DNA from: JBGPQJ01 sp963829485
GTDB lineage: Bacteria > Chloroflexota > Anaerolineae > Anaerolineales > Villigracilaceae
Direction of reading: 5' to 3'
Assembly: GCA_963829485.1 (NCBI GenBank)
Contig: CAWHIK010000006.1
Span: 248,001 to 312,000, forward strand
Length of the DNA: 64,000 nucleotides
A model generated the notes under the pieces. The model searched no databases. It saw nothing but the letters and a program-made list of their open reading frames with translations, and had not been told where the DNA came from. The translations under genes and the position numbers were made by a program. This document shows positions 62,540-64,000 of this stretch, one piece after another (within the stretch, counting starts at the first letter, position 1; every line of letters begins with the position of its first letter).

Positions 62540-63928
62540 TCAAATCGGGGGAGTTCTGGATGACCATCCCGTCACTTTTTCATACTCCAACCCGGCGCGG
62601 AGAGTATTTGACTCTTTCCATGCCCCGGAAACAAGCTGCAAACCAATTGGGAGTCCACTAGGGGTGAATCCGCATGGAATTGAGAGTGAGGGCAATCCAG
62701 TCAGGTTAAATGGGGCAGTGAATCGTGTCAGCCGGCGGGCTTGATCGATGGCATCCGTCCCTTCGATCAACGGTGCAGTAATAGGAGTGGTCGGGAGGAT
62801 CATCAGATCGTATTCCCGGAAGAAATTGTCCATCCAGCGACGGCCTTCATCTTGTTTTCGCCTGGCTAAAATGTAGTCAGTCGATGAGAAAGCCCGGCCG
62901 TTTTCCAGCCGTTCTCTGATATCGGCGCCGAACCAATCCGGATGCTCCTGCAAGCGTTCCCGGTGGAAAGCCGCAGCATCAGCCTGGACCATCTGCCCAT
63001 TGGCGAGTGCCAAGCCTCGCAGGATTTCCAAATTCACCCGAGTTACTTTTGCCCCCAGCGATTTAAACAGCCTGGCAGCTTCATTGATTGCAGCCTGGAC
63101 GTTTAAATCTGTTTCTTCAAAATACTCTCCCTCAGCAAGCGCTATCCTCCACCCTTGAATGCCTTCACCTGATTCACGGAGATAATCATTGACCGGTATG
63201 TCCGCTGATGCAAGGTCATCCGCATCGTATCCAGCCATTACTTGAAGCATCAATGCTGCATCGCGAACCGATTTTGTGAGACATCCTGCATGGTCCAGAT
63301 TCCATGAAAGTGGGAATATTCCTCGGAGACTGACCCTCCCGTAAGTGGGCTTCAGCCCTACAACTCCACACAGGGATGCCGGTATGCGGATCGAACCGCC
63401 TGTGTCCGTGCCCAAAGCTCCAAGACTCATCCCTGTTGCGACGGCTACCGCTGACCCGCTAGAAGAACCACCGGTAATTCGAGTCGTATCCCAGGGATTT
63501 CGGCAAGTCCCAAAATGCGGATTTACCCCGGTAACTCCAAGCGCGATTTCATGCGTGTTCGTTTTTCCGATGATGAGCGCTCCGGCTTTTTCTAGTTTTT
63601 GAACGACAACACAATCCGCGATTGGGATATAGTCTTTGAAGAACTTAGTCCCTGCAGTGGTCAGTGTCCCTCCGGTCTCATACAAGTCTTTGACTGCGAT
63701 CGGTATTCCAAAGAGCGGGGCATCCATTGACGCTTTGCTACTGATTTGATGCGCTTCATCTCTGACCGAATCCCCCATGACCGTTATAAATGCATTTAAA
63801 GTGGGGTTCAGTTGTTGGATTCGGCGCAGGCAAGCATCAACAATCTCAACTGGAGATGTCCGTTTTAGGCGGAAATCCTCCAATGCGGATGAAATGGTCA
63901 TCGACAGCAGATCCGGTTCCAAGTTCAT
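62540..63928 (-). CDS. amidase-signature-family amidase
   Basis: The 462-residue protein belongs to the amidase signature family, with the Ser-cisSer-Lys triad: Lys in IAVKDLYETGG near 80, Ser in GGSSSGSAVAVATGM near 153 and nucleophile Ser in GTDTGGSIRIPASLCG near 177. It resembles GatA, but there is no gatC or gatB neighbour and the C-terminus is shorter, so a free-standing amidase is more likely. The ATG at 63928 is chosen over the one at 63934 because GGAG lies 8 bases upstream of the former and only 2 from the latter. The substrate is unknown. Confidence 0.87.
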   Translation of the reverse strand: MNLEPDLLSMTISSALEDFRLKRTSPVEIVDACLRRIQQLNPTLNAFITVMGDSVRDEAHQISSKASMDAPLFGIPIAVKDLYETGGTLTTAGTKFFKDYIPIADCVVVQKLEKAGALIIGKTNTHEIALGVTGVNPHFGTCRNPWDTTRITGGSSSGSAVAVATGMSLGALGTDTGGSIRIPASLCGVVGLKPTYGRVSLRGIFPLSWNLDHAGCLTKSVRDAALMLQVMAGYDADDLASADIPVNDYLRESGEGIQGWRIALAEGEYFEETDLNVQAAINEAARLFKSLGAKVTRVNLEILRGLALANGQMVQADAAAFHRERLQEHPDWFGADIRERLENGRAFSSTDYILARRKQDEGRRWMDNFFREYDLMILPTTPITAPLIEGTDAIDQARRLTRFTAPFNLTGLPSLSIPCGFTPSGLPIGLQLVSGAWKESNTLRAGLEYEKVTGWSSRTPPI

Positions 63929-63947
63929 TAGCATCTCTCCGTTACTG

Positions 63948-63977
63948 ATTATATATCCTTGCCTCTCAAGGTTTCAA
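63948..63977 (-). promoter_or_regulatory. promoter of the amidase gene
   Basis: On the minus strand TTGAAA (63977-63972), an 18-bp spacer and a perfect TATAAT (63953-63948) lie just upstream of the amidase ribosome-binding site. Confidence 0.6.
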
Positions 63978-64000
63978 CGTTTATACTCGATTCACGCAGT

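Noticed and set aside
1..64000. CRISPR arrays, prophage genes, transposases, rRNA operons
   Set aside because: No regularly spaced repeats with unique spacers, no phage structural or integrase genes, no IS ends and no rRNA sequence were seen anywhere in the window.

Overview
The window looks like a chromosomal segment of a Chloroflexota bacterium, most likely class Anaerolineae. This is inferred from the moderately high GC, the arrangement of the division/cell-wall cluster, an archaeal-type isopentenyl phosphate kinase, Thr/Pro-rich linkers in exported proteins, a very large multi-GAF sensor kinase, and many carbohydrate-uptake genes. No phage, IS element, CRISPR array or rRNA was seen. Two tRNA genes are present, Met/Ile2-type CAT and Leu CAG.

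Layout: (1) 1-5442, minus strand: division and wall cluster mraZ-rsmH-ftsL-like-ftsI-murF-mraY, with a clear promoter and a four-repeat MraZ box. (2) 5.5-6.8 kb: rRNA-methyltransferase-like gene and a small membrane protein, ending at a bidirectional terminator. (3) 6.8-14 kb, minus: LacI regulator and a sugar operon (binding protein, two ABC permeases, GH4 glycosidase, BadF/NagK-type kinase), with matching operators at the regulator and at the operon. (4) 14-17.7 kb, plus: MFS transporter, Gfo/Idh/MocA oxidoreductase and glycerate 2-kinase. (5) 17.8-27.2 kb: small membrane protein, ComM-like ATPase, then an eight-GAF hybrid histidine kinase followed by a lone receiver and a receiver-PP2C phosphatase. 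(6) 27.3-30.9 kb: aldo/keto reductase, then an AT-rich stretch of intact and decayed accessory genes (SDR scrap, RibD-like, cupin, multiply broken phzF). (7) 30.9-39.7 kb: ferredoxin-like protein, S9 and P1 peptidases, tRNA with a duplicated 3' end plus terminator, GH130 phosphorylase, acetylxylan-esterase-like gene, lysA, FtsB-like gene and tRNA-Leu. (8) 39.8-45.6 kb: acyl-CoA dehydrogenase, etfBA, dienelactone hydrolase, MFS transporter. (9) 45.7-49.5 kb, minus: a tight four-gene redox operon (ferredoxin, FAD oxidoreductase, membrane cytochrome-b-like protein, 20-haem cytochrome c). (10) 49.6-55.4 kb: cold-shock protein, PHP phosphoesterase, two adjacent SPFH-like membrane proteins, psuK-psuG. 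(11) 55.4-64 kb: thioesterase, Thr/Pro-rich membrane protein, isopentenyl phosphate kinase, formate-THF ligase with a Lys-rich N-terminus, tgt, uppP, a small lipoprotein and an amidase.

The most interesting locus is the redox operon at 45.7-49.5 kb, a plausible route for electrons from NAD(P)H or ferredoxin through the membrane to an exported 20-haem wire. Second is the SPFH-like protein pair at 50.6-53.5 kb.

Main caveat: at least a dozen genes carry single-base frameshifts inside otherwise well-conserved proteins, and 20.2-20.7, 29.9-30.7 and 50.8-53.8 kb carry many. The pattern fits an incompletely polished long-read assembly as well as it fits pseudogenes, so each broken gene below is described with both readings in mind.
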